A stretch of 64,000 bases of DNA from Dermatemys mawii. Lineage: Eukaryota > Chordata > Testudines > Dermatemydidae. A model generated the notes under the pieces. That model saw only the letters and a list, made by a program, of their open reading frames with translations. It was not told the DNA's origin and ran no database searches. A program made the translations under genes and the position numbers. Numbering within the stretch: the stretch's first letter is position 1; each line of letters opens with the position of its first letter. This document shows, in pieces, positions 35,570 through 50,200 of this stretch. Location of the stretch: the NCBI GenBank assembly GCA_007922305.1, contig ML677343.1, forward strand, positions 29,021,915-29,085,914, given 5' to 3'.

Positions 35570-38253
35570 CTGCAAATAAATGAAAGCAAACAAACAGTTA
35601 TACACTTAACAGCCAGCAGAGTGGATTGATTTAAATCAAGACATAGGAAACCTTGATTTTAATCAAGTTTAATAGTGTTTTGCATTTGTACTTTATTTTC
35701 CTAAAGAAAGGTTAATTTTCATTAGTACAACTCAGACTATGAAGATCTTCAATTATGTATACATGCAGACTAACCTGATACATCCACACCTCTTGTAAAG
35801 CATACAGCTATTCAATATCAAAGTGCAACATTTGCAAAGCAGCAATAGCTGAGAAAATTCAGGATGCCACTGTGAACTCAACTCCCTTACATCTTCAGTA
35901 AATTATTCACATTGAATGATATTCTTCTAATGTTTACACTGGGATTTGGGGAGGAAAATTGATTAACACAAGTATCAGCCAGTACATTATTTCAGTTCAG
36001 TAAAAAAGGTGCAAAAAAAGCACTTTGCTAATCCCAGATTAGGCACATCATGCATACTTTTGGTGACAATCCAAGAATTATGAAAATGCCACCCATAAGC
36101 GTCCAAGTAATTTAGGAGCACAACCCCCACTGAGAGACAATGCAACTTGTTCTAAAAGCTTTTGAAAGTCTCACCCTACTGCATCTTGCAGGAGAAGTCA
36201 ATACTAAAGGAGAACACATTTGTTACACATCTGCTGGTTAGCAAAAACAATTATTTCTAATTCTCCCAGTAGCAGGGAAGTAATAGGTGTGTTTAAGATT
36301 TGAATATTTTCACCATCCTAAAAGCCCCCCTATCATATGCAAATAAAGCTACATCTAATCAAGTCTTGTATTAGAATTATTACACCAAGCAAGGGAAGTA
36401 GGTTTTACCGTTTCATCGTTGCATATTGAGTGGATTTGGGTGCCAAACATAACAGCTGTGAAAGTGAGAAACAGAAAACCCTCAAGGCACAAAAAGACCA
36501 TCAGGATCACAGTTACAGGCGGGGAGAAGTCACTGCATTCTGTGAAAAGAATAAACTTAATTATGCAAAAAATCACACCAAGAACCCCTCTTGAATACAA
36601 AGTGCTAAAATAGGTTTTTATTTATTTTACAAAGGCTAAATCAGCTCAACCCCAGATTTTATTTTCCATCCCACAGGCTGTACAGTTCTATACAATTCTG
36701 TTTATTGAACCAATAAATGCTAATTCGAAAGTGACTGCAGTCCTGCCTTGTCACATACCACATTTGCACCGCATCAACGAGTCTTGCCCCGGGGTAACCA
36801 CAAGGCTACACCAATTTTAGAGCCAATAAGCATCTTTGTGTAAGACTTTGTACATCATCAGCCCAGGCTGCACCGATTACCAGATATAAAGCAAAGGGCA
36901 GCTAGACATGAATTCAGCACAGCACAAAAAGTGCAGTCAGGAGAGCCTGCCTGCTCCTGGTGGGTGTTATATCTACCAGATTTTTCATCCTTGCTGTAGG
37001 TTTTGCTTGCCTGGTGTAGTGCTGAAAGAAAATTAAGCTGGATCTTGAAATCAGGAGCTGCTCAAAGTCTTATTGCCCCTTCTCCCTCCATTGGCTTTTT
37101 GGTCCCATCCATTAGTTAAGCAAGGAAAGATTTGAGCCAGGGCTGGTGTCAGACTTGCCTGGGTCCAGGGCCAAGGTCAAAGCCTCACTACCGGGGATGC
37201 CTCATGGGAGCAGGGCTTAAGCTACAGACCACCTTGTTGGGGCTGAAGCCTCTGGGAGTTGGCTTTGGTCCCCCACTTGGGCGGTGGGGTCAGGCAGGCT
37301 CAGGCTTTGGTAACTACCCCCCTCATCCCCGCCCCAAAGGTCATGCAGTAATTTTTGTTGTCAGAAGGGGGTCATGTTGCAACCAAGTTTGAGAACCCCT
37401 GCTCGAGGTGATAGAGGGGTTAATGAAAGAGTCTTGAGACTGATAAACCCCAAGCATTCGTTAACAGAGGCGACTCCGGCTTAGAAGATATCCTTAGGGT
37501 TCCTAAACTCTTGCAGTAATGGTATCAAAGATCTGGCTGAACAGGAATCTGTGGAGCACGAATTTGGTACCCAGGCAGCTGGTACCAAGCTCTTGATACG
37601 GGAGTGAGTTGGCTCTGCTCCCCTCAGTAACTGAGGGAGGTGAACAGTCCATGGTCCCATTAATTTTCTTGTTATCAGTACTAAATGTCGTTCATGCACA
37701 GCGCTCTCACTACTACTCTGAGTACAGGTATCTTAGATGACAGATTCCTCTTCACCTTTGTGGTATCATGCAGGCTCTGAACTCCCATTGGGACTTGAGG
37801 TCTCTGTAGCCTCCTTGTCAGATGGCGACAGAGCTTCTTGGAGATTACTCCTTATCTCCTCCTGTTTAGAGGCAGATGTAGAGGATGACTTTGGTACTGG
37901 AGATTACTCGGTGCCTCGTACTTCTCTATCGATCTAGGGTGACTGAGATCTTGAGGTGGATGGGGCACTGCTTGTACTGGGACATACAGCTTGCTCCCTC
38001 ATTAGAATTTAAACTTAATTTCTCTCTGTTTTCAGGATTTACCCTTGAAGGAAGTGCAGATCTTGCACTTACCGGGGATATGAGCATCACCCAGACAGCA
38101 GAGGCACTGGGAGTGTAGGTCGCTTATCAGAATAACCTCATGTTGTTCCGATAAGCTTCGCTTGAATCCCAGGAGAGTCCAGCATTCCGAGCAAAATTAA
38201 TAAAATTTAACCCCTACAAGGGGAGATTGCCTATGTACATAATTCTCTATGAA

Positions 38254-38296
<43 letters not shown>

Positions 38297-41200
38297 GCTT
38301 GATAGAGGAAGAAATAAAAGAAATAACTGTTCCAACAACTGTAGCACCATAAGCTAAGTAACTATGAGGTAACTATCACAGAAAAAAAGCTAAACGTTAA
38401 AGAACAGGCAACAGGGATTCCATCTCTGGCCAAAGGTGGTTGAGAAAGAACTGAAGGCTGTTCGTCCCCACAGCCCCATCCAGCCTTGGCGAGAGGCGTG
38501 ACGATGTGTGGGATGTTCCCATAGGTCAAACAGGCACGGCTACCAAACAGCTCCTTTTAAAGAAGCAGGGTGTAGACACACTTGACATGGAGAACTGGAA
38601 GGGAGACTACTCCAAGCAGCATGTATTATTTTTTAAGTTATTTTTTAAGCTTTCATAAATTCCAGACAGCTGATAGGGATTATGAGTTTTTTCCCATATT
38701 TCAGTACTGAGGAATTGTTAAAAGTAGCAGTCTTTTCACAGTATGCATGAATACTCTATAGATCACACAGCAGTTTGGACAGGTTCCCCTAGAGATGAGC
38801 CATGCACATTCCAAATTGCATTATAACATGCAAAAAATGAAATAAAGAAAGGTGTGTATAAAGACTGAAGTAAGGCATTTTATGTTTGAATAACCTCACC
38901 CAGGGCTTAATGAACTACGCCCCTTACTTGGTCCTAGGACATCCCCCAGTATTGAGATCTTTATGAAATGCTGCCTCACCTATGCTCTAGAGCCCATCCC
39001 TAGTTGTTATTATTCAAGGTGACTCTTGAACCCTTCATCCACATGCCCTCTCTGGTATTTACAGCAATGTTCCTCCATCCCCTTGCATTAAGGACCCTTG
39101 TATTTCTTCAGCCATATAACTCTTTCCATGATTTTGACAGCCATAGTGAGCTCTGGTGCACCAAAACATTGCCTTGAAATGCTAATAAGCACAAGCAAGC
39201 ATGGAAGAATTAGCAAAATTCATGTGAGCACCACACAAGAAAATAAGATGACCTGAGCAGGCAAGAGACTATTCATGGCACTTCACGTTAAACAGTTGAA
39301 ACATCTGAAAACATTTTATGATTTTTTATTTATAAACACGGCTTTGTTATGGTGGTAGAAGTAAACACATGCTTACCAGTCCACTGTCCTCGGACACAAG
39401 AGAAAAACTGAAACCCACACAGAATGAGTGCATGAGCTGAAATTAGGGCTATATACATCTGGAAATAAACAGAAATTTGCTTAGTCTTGATTGTTTTGTC
39501 AGTCAGTAAAGCAGACATTCCTTGCAGCCAGTTTTTAGCATTAGGAAATTACATGCTTGGGTGCACTATCGTGTGTTAATTGGATAAAATGGAGTAAAAC
39601 CAACTCCAGAGTTCGGATAAAAAATCTCAGCAAGTACAACAATGTACATTAATTTGTTAGCTCTTTGGATCACATTACAATTACAAACACAATAAAGTGA
39701 AAAAAAGGGTTACTAACCTTTCTGTAACTGTTATTCTTTGAGATGTGTTGCTCATGTCCATTTCAAGGTAGGTATTTGTGTGCCACGTTTATTGTTGCCG
39801 GAGATATTCCCTCAGTGGTATCAGTCAGGCTAGCTCTAGTGCCCTCTGGAGCAGTGCACATATGCGCCGGTATAAGGGGTGTCACCAGTCCCACATCCTC
39901 ACAATTTTTTCTTGCTGGTCAACTCTGACAGAGGGCTAGGTGGGTGGGTCATGGAATGGACATGAGGCATCTTAAAGAACAGTTACGGAAAGGTTAGTAA
40001 CCGTTTTTAATTCTTCAAGTGCTTCCTCAAGCCCATTTCATGTTAGGTGACTCACCAAGCAGAACCTCAGGAAGCGGGCTCAGAGTTCAGGGACATGCTG
40101 ACTGCAACACTGCCTTTTCCACACCTGGCGTCATCTCAAGCCTTTTGGGTGATGGCACAGTGGGATGCAAAGGCGTAGTGGATGGCTTTTTACTGCCTGG
40201 CAAGACCTGTTGAACTTATTCCAAACAGGCCTGCTCCTCTGGGTTTAGCCATGCAACTTCCATGCAGTTAGGTGAAGGAAGCTGAGGTTAGGTGGAATAA
40301 CCAACCGTGGTTTTATGAGATCAGGTGTGGGCAGAGCAGGAGCTACATGCCGAGCCAGTGCTGGCGCAGTCATATCAGAATAGCTCTCGCCTCATCAAGC
40401 CTGATCTTCAGGAGGATCTTGTGTACCAGAGGAAATGAAGCAAATATGCAGAATGGTAGCTCCGTCCATGGAAGCAGGAAAGCAACAGAGAGGGTGTTGT
40501 CTATCAGTATCTGCACTACCTTTCCTGGGATTTGTGGGAGAAACACCTGGCAAGCTAAGTGGACAGGCCCTGAGTGAACTGAGGTGGACTCCCCAACCTA
40601 GGTCAGAAGCATCCAAGACTAGGGACACCAAAAGCTAGGGGGTGACGAAGGGGAAGCCCAATTACACCGATAGGAGCTGTTTCCGTCAGATGAGGGAAGC
40701 CAGGATTGGGGACTGGAACAATAAGCACCAAGTCCAAATGGTGTCTGTTCGGGGTATACACTGAAGCTAACCACATCTGCAGGGGTCTCAGTCAGCCCCC
40801 AAGGATTCCAGTATGGCCACTGCATAGGCCACTGTTCACTTGGCCGTGCACTGGTGGAAGGACCCGTATCGAGGTCAGGGGGGTTCTCAGGATGGGTGCT
40901 GGTAGTGGCCCTTAGGCTGGATGTATGGTTCTACCTCAGATGAAGAACCCTCCTGAAGTGACCATGGTGGAGCCTCCATTCAATGCTTAGGGGCGAGAGA
41001 CCGGTGATGGACAGGAGATTCTCCCAAACTCTCCAGACAACTGGCGTGTGGGTTGTTCATGGGCATAGGCTTGCCACAAGAGGCACCGGCTTTGAAACCC
41101 ATGGACCGGGCACGGCTGGCCCCAGGGGCGAAGAGAGCCCCTTGACGATAAGGAGACTGGGGTTCTAACTATTTACACTAATGCTTTTTACAATATATAT

Positions 41201-44200
41201 ACACTACAATTATACTTAAGACAAATGATGAACAGAGTAAGATGTCACTGAGAAGAACGCCTTGCCGAAGCAAGAGTTGTTCCAGCAACTGTCTTGAGCA
41301 GTAAAGAACTGAGGAGGGTGTGGTGTTGGTGGCGCCCCTATACTGGTGCATAAGCGCGTGGGCCCAGATGGCACTAGAGCTGGCCAGACAGAAACCACTG
41401 GGGAAAAAATCTCCAGCAATGGTGCACACGGCGCACACCCCCCTAATGTGGAATGGACATGAGCAAACACTTGAAGAACTAATGGATTTTAAATCACTGA
41501 AACACTTGACTCAAACATTGATTAAAACAAGCATGGCTAACATCTAACAGCCTCTTCAAGGCAGGGGAGAAATTAGAGGAAGGAGAAGAGCATTAGTACT
41601 CTTCCAAGGTCTGCCCATGTGAGTTGCCATTCAGCCTGTTGTGCAGATGCTCAAAATATGGTTGCATTCTGACCTTAATTCCTCAGCTCCTTGGACTTAC
41701 GTCCCCATCAGTGGGGCTCAGATTCCCAACTGGGCTCTATCAGGCTCCTTCTTATGTGAAGGAAAGTGCTGCTCTCTTCTAAACAACACTCACTTGTGGC
41801 ACCAAAAGAAGAAGTCACTCACTGTAAATTGTGCAGGTGTAGGTATGCTCCCTCTCCCATCTTACATGAGGATTTAAATTGTTAACAATGACATTTAAAA
41901 TCACCACTGGGCATCTCAGAGCTATGGTTCAAAACTTACTGCAGACTCATGTAGCTATCACAATCAATTCACGTTTGAGGTTCTTTGCCACTCTAAACAG
42001 GCTGTTTTTTAAATGAGAATTGAGATTCCGCAGAACAAGATTGCAGCTTATTATATTATATCCCAACTTGTTATATCAGCCTGATCCAAGTCCTACTCCC
42101 AGGCATATAATTATATCACGTTGCAAAATTTAAAAATTAGTAACATATTGTGTTTTGTAACAGAACAATATACTGCAAACAGTGAAAAGGTATAATGCTG
42201 CACATCCATGACATGTATTCCTGGGGGGATTCTGCATCATGGTGCCCGCACAGAACACATATGTCCTTCAGATTTTTCTTGGCAGAAAACACGTTCTTCT
42301 GGAGAGGCTCTTCAGTTACGCCTTTTGCCCACCAGGGGCTGCTGTGGCACCAGAACAGAGACAGCCAACTCTGCTCACCTGCCTAGCGGTCAGCAGCTGA
42401 CAGGGAGAGAGTAGAAGCTGGATTCCTCACACTGCCCTGCCTACGGGAGGCCAGGTGAGGTGGCACGTGATACAGAGTGGGGATCATGGGCTGCTGGGTG
42501 GTCACACAGACTGGGATTTAGAGGGGCAGTAGGGAAACAGACAAACAAGGGTTGAATGGGAGCAGGGATGCAGGGACATATGGGGTCAGGAGGTGGCTGA
42601 GTGGGGGTGTAGGCAGATGTGCATGACTGGGAGAGACTAGGAGTCAGCCAGAGTCTGCATAGGGGAGGCTCCCCGACTCCCTAACAATGCCACCCTCCCA
42701 AAACCTTCCTACAAAACAGTTCCATACTTCTCCCACCCACATCCAACAACCCTCCAGGTTCAGTCCCAGGCTTCTTCTGCAATTACTTTCCTCTCACTCA
42801 GATCCTCTGTTACCCCAGATTCTGCGCTGCTTCTGAGGGGGTGGGAAATACGGTTCTGTATTGTAGTTCATATGAATGTAGCTCAAAATTCTGTATTAAT
42901 ACGCCTAGTAAGGAATTTGCCAAAACACATTTCCTGAATCTTTTTCTTGTCATCTATATTGTTAGAGACATACTTCTTAACAGGTATTTTGAAATAAATT
43001 ACCAAAATAATTGTATCCGGCTTGATTACAGTGTATTATTTTGACAAATAAAATATGCAGGATTTTATAATATTGTACACAAAATTTTAAATTTTTTGGT
43101 GCAGAATTCCCCAAGGAATAAGTGTATGGCTAAATATTGAGCAATTTAATCCTGGGGTATGTGAACAATTTTCATAATTAGAACAATTTGTTGGTAATTT
43201 GTACTCACCGTAAATAGCACGAAAAATCTCTGGTTTTTCTCTCCTACACAATTATTCACCCAGGGGCAGTGATGATCCATCTTTCGAATACATCGCTTGC
43301 AAATACTTGGGGGGAGGAAAGGGGAAAGAGAGAAATGGGAACTTTTTTTTTTTTTTTAAAGGATCTTAAATTTCACTGTAGGAAAGAACATGTAGTGTGA
43401 CTCAGTCAAAGACTAATTTGCAGAATTTAATGAAAGCCGAAGGGAAAAAAGCAAAGATCTTAACTTGTTTTGTCTGTTGTGGTCTACCAATTAAGAGTAA
43501 TATGTTTTCTTCAAAAAAAAAATCTTCCATGACTTCTGACAGTGTAAATAACTTTACAGAAAAGACTTGTTTCATACCCACTAAAATGAATACTGACATG
43601 CTCCAAAAAGGATAAATGTGTACATCCAATCACGTGTTCTTTTTAATAACCCTGTAGCTATGAGTGTATCATGTAAATAGAGCTTCAATCCTTTCCAGAT
43701 TCAAGGTAAAAAACAGCCAACAGCAATATTTGGCAGAAAATTACCTAGTTCATCTTACAGATATCCAAACTGTAAATCTGGTTCAGGATATAGAAAAACT
43801 GACCTACTATCTGCAAGAAGGGAGATTTTCAAACTCTTAGAAATTCTCACAGCTGTTTTACTACCCACACAGCTCCATCAAATATACTGAACGTGTGCAC
43901 AGTCAAAATGCTTCAGAGAACAGTCTAAAACTACATTTGTAAATTGTCAATTCCCTCTCATTTCTCAGAAATAAAATCTAACTATATCATTAAATTACAA
44001 AAGATTCCATCAGGAGCAAGCATGATATATAACATATATTCAGATGTAGTATCTTTATCCACTGCTGGACTAGTACTAATAGGCTGGTCAACACATGCCT
44101 TCAAAGTGTGAGCGTGCACGCGTGTGTGTGTGGCTTTGTCTGTTGGACATTTCTGGCAACAATTTCAAGAAATCTCTCACCACATCTCTTTGTTAGACCA

Positions 44201-47200
44201 TATAGCACCTAAGGGCTATCAACCAACATTGCTCTTAAAGTTAGTTGTAAAATAATCCAATCAAAATCTCTTCACTCTACAGTGCAAAATAAAATAGTTG
44301 CTACATTTGTTGCTGTCTTCCCCCAAAACGGACCATTTAAGTAATAAATCTCTTTCATTTTCCTAATTTAATATGAGGTGAGCTTGTAGAGTTACAGATT
44401 TTCTTGTGGAATATGCAAAAAAAATTAAATCCCTTCAACTTCAACAGTAATAAATGAATAGTTCTGGTGTATTTTGAATAAACATATTCAGACAGATTAA
44501 TAAAAACAATGGATGTTTATGATGGGATATTTTAAAAATACCACAAGGAAGCAACACTCAGTAAAGACTTGAATTTAGAAAAATAATATGTTAGAAACTT
44601 TTCTCTGTTATGTGATTACAATCTCAGTTATGATTCCCAAAAGTAAGATTGCTTGGCCTTTTTAACAAGAGCATTTTCCATTCCTATATAGTGTTAACCC
44701 CAAATTATGGATGCTGTGAAAGCTGTTTTCCTGATCTGTGCAATTAAATTTTTCAATCTTAATGCTATCATAACATTTTTTTATGTAAAAAAACCCCCAA
44801 ACACTCAAATGTTTCTCCTAAAGACACCAAAATAGTCATGAATACTGACTGAATCAGTACCTTTGAAGGTCTAAAAAGTGCTTTGCCATTACAATCTATT
44901 TAATAAGTAGGCCAAGGCAGAGATTAAGTCAAATAAAGAGCCAGTTAGAGGAACATGAGAGACAGATTTCAGGAACCAGGCTAGGAGATGCACTTCATGG
45001 CTCCTGTTCTACTGTCTGATGACTAGACAATGCTCCTCTCTATCTGTAACATTTGACCTATGAGCTTGCCAAAGTGCAGGAAAGTAAAATGGTAACCTTC
45101 TGAAAATAATACAATCATATTGCTTAAAGAAAATACTTAAAATTGAAATAATCAAAGGCTTTGATCTTCACAAGCACCATTCCTTACAGGCCAAGTCTTT
45201 GTTAGTTTAAAAACAAAAGGCATTTGAGTACTGTGTATAAAGAACACATATGAAGTCTCAACTGAAGAGCCTCTCCCCTTCTCGCGGTTAGCTAATTTAC
45301 CAGTGATTACATATCTACATGGAATTTTTCCTTTCCACTCCACATACAGAAGGAAAATTCACATCTACGATAAGAACAAGATTTCAGCTCCAAGACAGAC
45401 AGTTTATAATGGAAGTGACTTTTCAACCATAACCTTACCACAACTAGAGTGACAAAACTGACAACCTATATCAACTGCAGGGTTTTTTTTAATGGTCATT
45501 TCCATAATGATTTGCATTTTAGAGTTCCAACAAAAGTTCATTCTTATCCTCTTGGTGAGCAGAAACTGTCAACATTACATAGCTGGATATGTGTTACTCT
45601 ATACAGAGAGGTGCTATTAAAACATCACATACATGTAGCTCTGTGTATATAAGCATGCATACATAGTATGCAAATATTTACATGTGTCTCAGTTACATAG
45701 ACACAGACATATTTAAGATCATCTTTCCAGTAGTTGAACATTACAGGTTCATCTAAAATGCCTTCAAGCTAACAGGAAGAGAATGAATTTGAAGTAGATA
45801 GATTTACTATACTTTATACAACATTCTAACCCACGATGATGATAATCACATCTTTCAATACTCAGAACTGTCTCCAATGAACTGACGAATATTTAATTGG
45901 TTTAACAAACTGTTTATCGCATGTGGCTTCGGAAAAAAACACCACCAAATAGTCAATCCACATGCTCAGGAATGTGTCATTTTGAACAGACTTTTTCAGA
46001 AGTTTCAGGAAGAGCACACATTGAGGTGACCATTTTAAATGTACTTGTAATTAATTTCTTAATTTAAAATGACGCTTGTAACCAGAACAATAACTCCAGA
46101 ATCCAATATCAAAGTTCGATCAGTATATAAAAGACGGTTTTTTTTTAAAAAATATTTAGCTAAAGGAGTAAATAAGAGGAAAAACTTTCTGCTCTACAAC
46201 AAAATGTACAGAATAGCAATGAGATCCTTTAAAACTTTTAGACTTATTCCTTTCTTCCCTGCTCCACCCCAAGTTTTTAGATCTATTTGACAGACAAATA
46301 CACACAGTTCTGTAGTACAAAGTCTGCAAACTTTCATTAAATCAAAGCAAGAAACCTGCAGACCATGTTCATTAGCTACTTTATACATTTTTTTAGAAGT
46401 TCACTTTCAAATACCTTTATGAATGTTTACTTTAAAGAAAATAATGGTATACCTGCAATGATGTGCACGTTCTGGTTTGATACTACAGCATTTTGGACAT
46501 TTGTAGATCACTTCCCCTGGTTTCAGCTGCAAACTCTCCATGTATTCTTTAGTGGCATTTCCTTTTGGTACGGCCCCCTAAATATTTAAAATGGAGGAAG
46601 AGAAGAAATCATCTTAAATTAGAAAAGATAATACTTTTTAAAGTCGCTTTTTAACAGCAGATTTGAACAGGCTTGACTATTCAACATTAACACAGAGTGT
46701 ATTAAATAGAAAATGTTTTTCACACTAAGCCCATTTTAGTAGACACTATTTCCCTCTTATAGGAACCTGCACTCAGCATAATTTTCAAAATCTGTTTGCT
46801 CAAAACAAGCCTAACATAAGGCTGAGTATCCTCCAGAGAAACCACAATCCATTAGTCCCAGTTCAGTTTCAACTGAACTACCACAAACTTGGATAGAATC
46901 CATGAGCTTTACCTACAAATGTCAAAACTGCAGTCAGAATCTTTGCTTAAAGTAAAAAAGATTTGTTGTAAGTGAGCAAATAAGGAAAGGGACATGTCTC
47001 CTTTTAGGTATGTATAGCAGGTTAACTATTCTAATGCCCAGAAGATAGGGCAATCAGCTATTGACGTTAAAAGAACAGGAGTACTTGTGGCACTTTAGAG
47101 ACTAACAAATTTATTTAAGCATAAGCTTTCATAGGCTATAGCCCACTTCATCGGATGCACAGAATGGAACACACAATAGGAAGATATATATATATACACA

Positions 47201-50200
47201 CACACACACAGAACATGAAAAGGTGGAAGTTGCCATACCTATTTTAAAAGGCTAATTAAGAGCTATTATCAGCAGGAGAAAAAATCTTTTGTAGTGATAA
47301 TCAAGATGGCCCATATCAGACAATTGACAAGAAGGTGTGAGAATACTTCACATAAATTGAATCCATTTCCCCATGTTATGACCCAGCAAGAGGGTCCAGA
47401 GTGAACCAAGAACAGTTTGAAACCTTTTGCTTTGGATTGTCTTGCCTTTAAGGGTTTAGTCAAACTGCTAGAATGAAATAAAAAGGATTTATATGAAGGA
47501 AATGAGGGATGTCTGTGACAAGAGCAAAGGTGTTACATGGTAAAAATTCACTCAGGCTTGTCCCCAACCTTTTTCTAAAAATGGGGAATGTGCTGCTTGT
47601 TATGGGAAGTAAATTAAGTGAAACAGATTAAGACATACTTTGTCTATAAACAGTATCTTGGATCTCAAGGTCTTAGTGTGTTTATAGGAGTGTTAAGCGC
47701 TGATTATTAAAAACACCTAACTGGTTCTTCAAGGACTTGTTCAATGCAGCTCATTGGCTTCAAGAAAGAAGCTTTCATCACTGGGTGTCAGGGTTCCCTT
47801 CCCACTCTGAACTCTAGGGTACAGATGTGGGGACCAACATGAAAAGACCCCTTAAGCTTATTTTACCAGCTCAGGTTAAAACTTCCCCAAGGCACAATGT
47901 TCCTGTGACCTTGGAGGGTACGCTGCTACCACCAAGTGTAAACAAAGAATCAGGGAAAGGGCCTCTTGAACTCCTATTCCCTCCAAAATCCCCCCAAGTC
48001 CTTACACCCCCCTCCTGGGAAATGCTTGAGAATAAACCCCTCACCAATCCTTACAGTGAGCCGGATCCAAAACCCTGCATCATAAAACAATGGAAAACTT
48101 AAACAGAGTTTTTAAAAAAGAAATTTAATTAAGAAAAGATAAACAAAATTTACCCCTAAAAATTAGGATGGTAGTTACTTTTACAGAGTCACAAAAAGAT
48201 TGAAATACACAAAGATCCCCTCCAGCTTAGATTCAAAGTACAGAGAAAACACAGGAAAACCTTCCTCCAGCAAGAAAAATTCACAAGTGAAAAACAAATA
48301 TAAGCTAACACGCCTTGCTTGGCTATTACTTACTATTTTTGTGATAGTTAGAGTCTGAGGCAGACTTAGGTGGAGGAAAAGGGATGACTGACTGATTCCT
48401 CTGAAATTCCAGAATGAACCAACTCACAAACAAAGACACAGAAAAACAAAGCATTCCCTCCCACAGATTTGAAAGTATTTTCTGTCCCCATTGGTCCTTT
48501 TGGTCAGGTGCCAACCAGATTATCTTAGCTTCTTAACCCCTTACAGGTAAGGAGGAATTTGTAGGCTACCCTTATGGTTATGACACTGGGTGTGGGCTTA
48601 GAACTACTCAGGCACTAGCACCTTTTAACTAACTGCCAAAATCACTTCTTGGAGCACGATAGGTGTGTCTCCCACCCCAAGTAAATACTGTTTTTTGTAT
48701 ATGAATTCTAACAAATCCAGTTTACATTTTACAACAGCAATTCAAACTTTTAGTTTTATGTAGACTGGGCTTGTTTACTAAGAGAACTTTGGAAATTAAG
48801 TGTGTTTTAAAACTGAGCGGTGAATACTTGCTATAATGAATGATAAAAAGCTACAAAGACCTGAATTGGTGAGGAGCATTATAATCTCAATTTAAACACT
48901 TTTGGATGAAGTCCACTTCTGCACCATGCACCAGTATTTAAGAAGTGAGATTTTCCCATCTACAAATCCCACAGGCTTCAATCTAGAGCTGAGACACTAA
49001 CAAACTCACCTTTAAGATCTCAGAATCACAGAATATCAGGGTTGGAAGGGATCTCAGGAGGTCATCTAGTCCAACCCCCTGCTCAAAGCAGGATCAATCT
49101 CCAACTAAGTCATCCCAGCCAGGGCTTTGTCAAGCCTAACCTTAAAAACCTCTAGGGAAGGAGAGTCCAAAACCTCCCTAGTAACCCATTCCAGTGCTTC
49201 ACCACCCTCCTAGTGAAAAAGTTTTTCCTAATATCCAACCTAAACCTCCCCCACTTGAGATCATTACTCCTTATTCTTTCATCTGGTACCACTGAGAACA
49301 GTATAGATCCATCCTCTTTGGAACCCCCTTTCCGGTAGTTGAAAGCAGCTATCAAATCCCCTCTCATTCTTCTCTTTTGCAGACTAAACAATCCCGGTTC
49401 CCTCAACCTCTCCTCATAAGTCACGTGTTCCAGCCCCCTAATCATTTTTGTTGCCCTCTGCTGGACTCCCTCTAATTTTACCACATCCTTTTTGTAGTAT
49501 GGGGCCCAAACCTGGACACAGTACTCCAGATGACGCCTCACCAATACCAAATAGAGGGAAATTATCATGTTCCTTGATCTGCTGGCAATGCCCCTACTTA
49601 CACAGCCCAAAATACTGTTAGCGTTCCTGGCAACAAGAGCACACTGTTGACTCATATCCAGCTTCTCATCCACTGTAACCCCTAGGTCCTTTTCTGCAGA
49701 ACTGCTGCCTAGCCATTCAGTCCCTAGTCTGTAGCAGTGCATGGGATTCTTCCGTCTTAAGTGCAAGACTCTGCACTTGCCTTGTTGAACCTCATCAGAT
49801 TTCTTTTGGACAATCCTCTAATTTGTCTAGGTCCCTCTGTATCCTCTCTCTACCCTCCAGCACATGTACCACTAATCCCAGTTTAGTGTCATCTGCAAAC
49901 CTGCTGAGGGTGCAGTCCACGCCATCCTCCAGATCATTAATGATGTCGGTGTTAAGGCTTTTTATAGCAAGATGTTCACTACTATCTCTAAGGATGACAT
50001 TTTCTAAATACTACCTTGCCACCAGTTCCACCATACAAGAGTTAACCCAGAAATTGAGACAACTAGTTAAAAGCCCAACTGCTATTGAACTGGAAACAGG
50101 TACATCATTATAGCAATAGTTGAAAATACACCATTTAGGCTGCCATAAGCTATTACTATGCATGTTGACAGAAATGTATTCTAAAGTGTATTCACATATG

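Larger units (their letters stand above)
36540..39376 (-). other. ZDHHC7: ZDHHC7 intron
   Basis: Holds the truncated hAT relative at 37133-37401 and a (TA)n tract at 38257-38291. The short intron at 35570-36408 on the other side of the 36409-36539 exon holds nothing recognisable except a TTGATTTAAATCAA-type motif near 35628. Confidence 0.6.
39459..43208 (-). other. ZDHHC7: ZDHHC7 intron with two large repeats
   Basis: Occupied mainly by the DIRS-like relic (39707-41485) and the TIR element at 42217-43119. The remainder shows no gene. Confidence 0.65.

Noticed and set aside
40272..40638. Plus-strand frames of 101 and 67 codons
   Set aside because: These are antisense to the RNase-H-like minus-strand core of the DIRS-like element.
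49823..50113. 96-codon plus-strand frame
   Set aside because: Mostly the antisense of the CR1 reverse transcriptase segment.
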